From Pseudorhodobacter antarcticus (lineage in GTDB: Bacteria; Pseudomonadota; Alphaproteobacteria; Rhodobacterales; Rhodobacteraceae), in the NCBI GenBank assembly GCA_945860375.1, contig CAMAQR010000088.1, forward strand, positions 1 through 9,871: a stretch of 9,871 bases of DNA, written 5' to 3'. Each line of letters opens with the position of its first letter. Position 1 is the stretch's first letter. The translations under genes and the position numbers were made by a program. Below, one piece after another: positions 8,158-9,871 of the stretch. A model generated the notes under the pieces. The model was not told where the DNA came from. It was given only the letters and a program-made list of their open reading frames with translations, and made no database searches.

Positions 8158-8186
8158 ACATTAGGACGGGGCTTTGAGGGCGTCAA
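8158..8186 (-). promoter_or_regulatory. Sigma70-type promoter of the ilv operon
   Basis: On the minus strand TTGACG (8186-8181), a 17-bp spacer and TAATGT (8163-8158) make a near-consensus promoter. The start would be near 8151, giving a leader of about 20 bases before the leader-peptide ATG. The terminated RNA would be about 120 bases long. Position, spacing and match to the leader architecture all agree. Confidence 0.7.
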
Positions 8187-8421
8187 CCGCAAATCGACAA
8201 GAATAATGTCGCAGCGGGGGTGTTTTTTGAACATATCTTGCGATTTTAGTGCCGTTCGCGCAAGTTTCATAATTTTTGTCCGGTGGGATGGCTGTTTGTC
8301 CGTCGAGTCGGGCGGTTCTTCATTCAAGGGGCGTGGGCAACGCGATAAACCGCGAGTTGATCTTCGGTGATCCATATTGCCCCGGCTGAATTTGTGGCTT
8401 CGTGTCGCAGCTCTGCATTGG

Positions 8422-8440
8422 TGGTAATAAAATTTTACCA
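8422..8440. promoter_or_regulatory. 19-bp near-palindrome, candidate operator
   Basis: TGGTAATAAAATTTTACCA pairs at eight of nine positions around a central A, with one T/T mismatch. It lies about 30 bp upstream of the possible -35 of the TRAP gene and about 235 bp upstream of the ilv promoter. An AT-rich symmetric site in a GC-rich genome suggests a bound repressor or activator. No regulator gene lies beside it, so its protein is unknown. Confidence 0.45.
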
Positions 8441-8467
8441 AAATCCGCCGACCCCGAAAAAAAACAG

Positions 8468-9665
<1,198 letters not shown>

Positions 9666-9682
9666 GCCTTTACAATGCAGTA

Positions 9683-9715
9683 ACGGCCCCAGGGACAACC
9701 TTGGGGCCGTTTTTT
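9683..9715 (+). terminator. Intrinsic terminator after the TRAP binding protein gene
   Basis: A 9-bp perfect stem (ACGGCCCCA/TGGGGCCGT), extended by three inner pairs including one G-T wobble around an ACAA loop, is followed by six T (9710-9715). It starts 18 bases after the stop codon and closes the gene as a single-gene transcript. Confidence 0.9.
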
Positions 9716-9741
9716 CATGCGCGGGGGAAGGGGTGAACATG

Positions 9742-9767
9742 AAAAAACCGGCAGCCTGCGCCGCCGG
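9742..9767 (-). terminator. Intrinsic terminator of the right-edge minus-strand gene
   Basis: On the minus strand CCGGCGGC, loop GCAG and GCTGCCGG form an 8-bp stem with one G-T wobble, followed by six T (9747-9742). Further A-T pairing at the base is possible. It lies 21 bases after the stop codon of the partial gene at 9788-9871 and faces the terminator at 9683-9715. Confidence 0.8.
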
Positions 9768-9787
9768 CTTTGTGGTTTGCGGTCCTG

Positions 9788-9871
9788 TTACGGGGTGACG
9801 ACCGGCGCCCCCAGTTTCGGTGCGTTCAGGGTCGGTGCGCCAATCTGCGGTACCCCAAGGTTTGGCGCGCC
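9788..9871 (-). CDS. C-terminal end of an unrecognised gene with a Pro-containing pentapeptide repeat
   Basis: Only the last 27 codons and the TAA stop (9790-9788) are inside the window; the start is beyond the right edge. The residues form five consecutive units of the pattern [G/N]-[A/V]-P-x-[L/I/V], ending in Thr-Pro. The region is rich in Gly, Ala and Pro and has no Cys or acidic residue. Such a tail is likely extended or disordered. The downstream terminator at 9742-9767, correctly spaced and oriented, supports a real gene end. I do not recognise the family and assign no function. Confidence 0.6.
   Translation of the reverse strand, partial: GAPNLGVPQIGAPTLNAPKLGAPVVTP

Noticed and set aside
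8000..8161. N-terminal extension of the synthase large subunit by 54 residues
   Set aside because: It would translate the leader and attenuator region in another frame. AAGGA precedes the ATG at 7999, and the conserved family start begins there.
8142..8270. 42-codon minus-strand frame containing the word IILVDL
   Set aside because: It has no ribosome site and overlaps the ilv promoter. Its frame ends inside the leader region, and the ILV run is not followed by competing hairpins of its own.

Overview
This GC-rich window, whose gene order and protein families point to an alphaproteobacterium and most likely a member of the Rhodobacteraceae (Rhodobacter/Roseobacter group), is a chromosomal stretch of core metabolism. 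No phage, transposon, CRISPR, rRNA or tRNA signal was seen. The taxonomic call is an inference from the TakP-like binding protein, the ccmF-ccmH pair and the style of the acetohydroxyacid synthase subunits. It does not rest on a marker gene.

Layout. (1) Positions 1-2194 hold an arginine-catabolism unit. Arginase and ornithine cyclodeaminase (the latter cut by the window edge) lie on the minus strand. They are divergent from an Lrp/AsnC-type regulator, and the short shared intergenic region carries a perfect 8+8 bp inverted repeat. Together they would turn arginine into ornithine plus urea, then ornithine into proline plus ammonia. (2) Positions 2278-5535 (minus) hold ccmF and ccmH, two cytochrome c maturation genes overlapping by 4 bp, followed downstream by a PaaG-like enoyl-CoA hydratase/isomerase. 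(3) Positions 5620-8190 (minus) hold the branched-chain amino acid unit: promoter, a 15-codon leader peptide, an antiterminator/terminator pair, the acetohydroxyacid synthase large subunit and its small regulatory subunit. (4) Positions 8559-9665 (plus) hold a Tat-exported TRAP binding protein that closely resembles the 2-oxoacid binding protein TakP. It is divergent from the ilv operon and closed by its own terminator. (5) The right edge holds the last 27 codons of a minus-strand gene with a Pro-containing pentapeptide repeat, followed by a terminator.

The most informative regulatory feature is the ilv leader at 8031-8186. A sigma70-like promoter is followed by a strong Shine-Dalgarno and a tiny ORF encoding MQRILVIVRKRRMGR with five consecutive Ile/Leu/Val codons. 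A 10-bp pairing then overlaps the left arm of an intrinsic terminator just before the large-subunit start codon. This is the classical architecture of ribosome-mediated transcription attenuation by branched-chain amino acids. Other points worth attention are a Glu in place of the usual first Asp of the thiamin-diphosphate/Mg motif in the synthase, the TakP-like protein standing without its membrane subunits, and a 19-bp near-palindrome upstream of it. A GC-rich hairpin between the two synthase genes may be a dispersed element.
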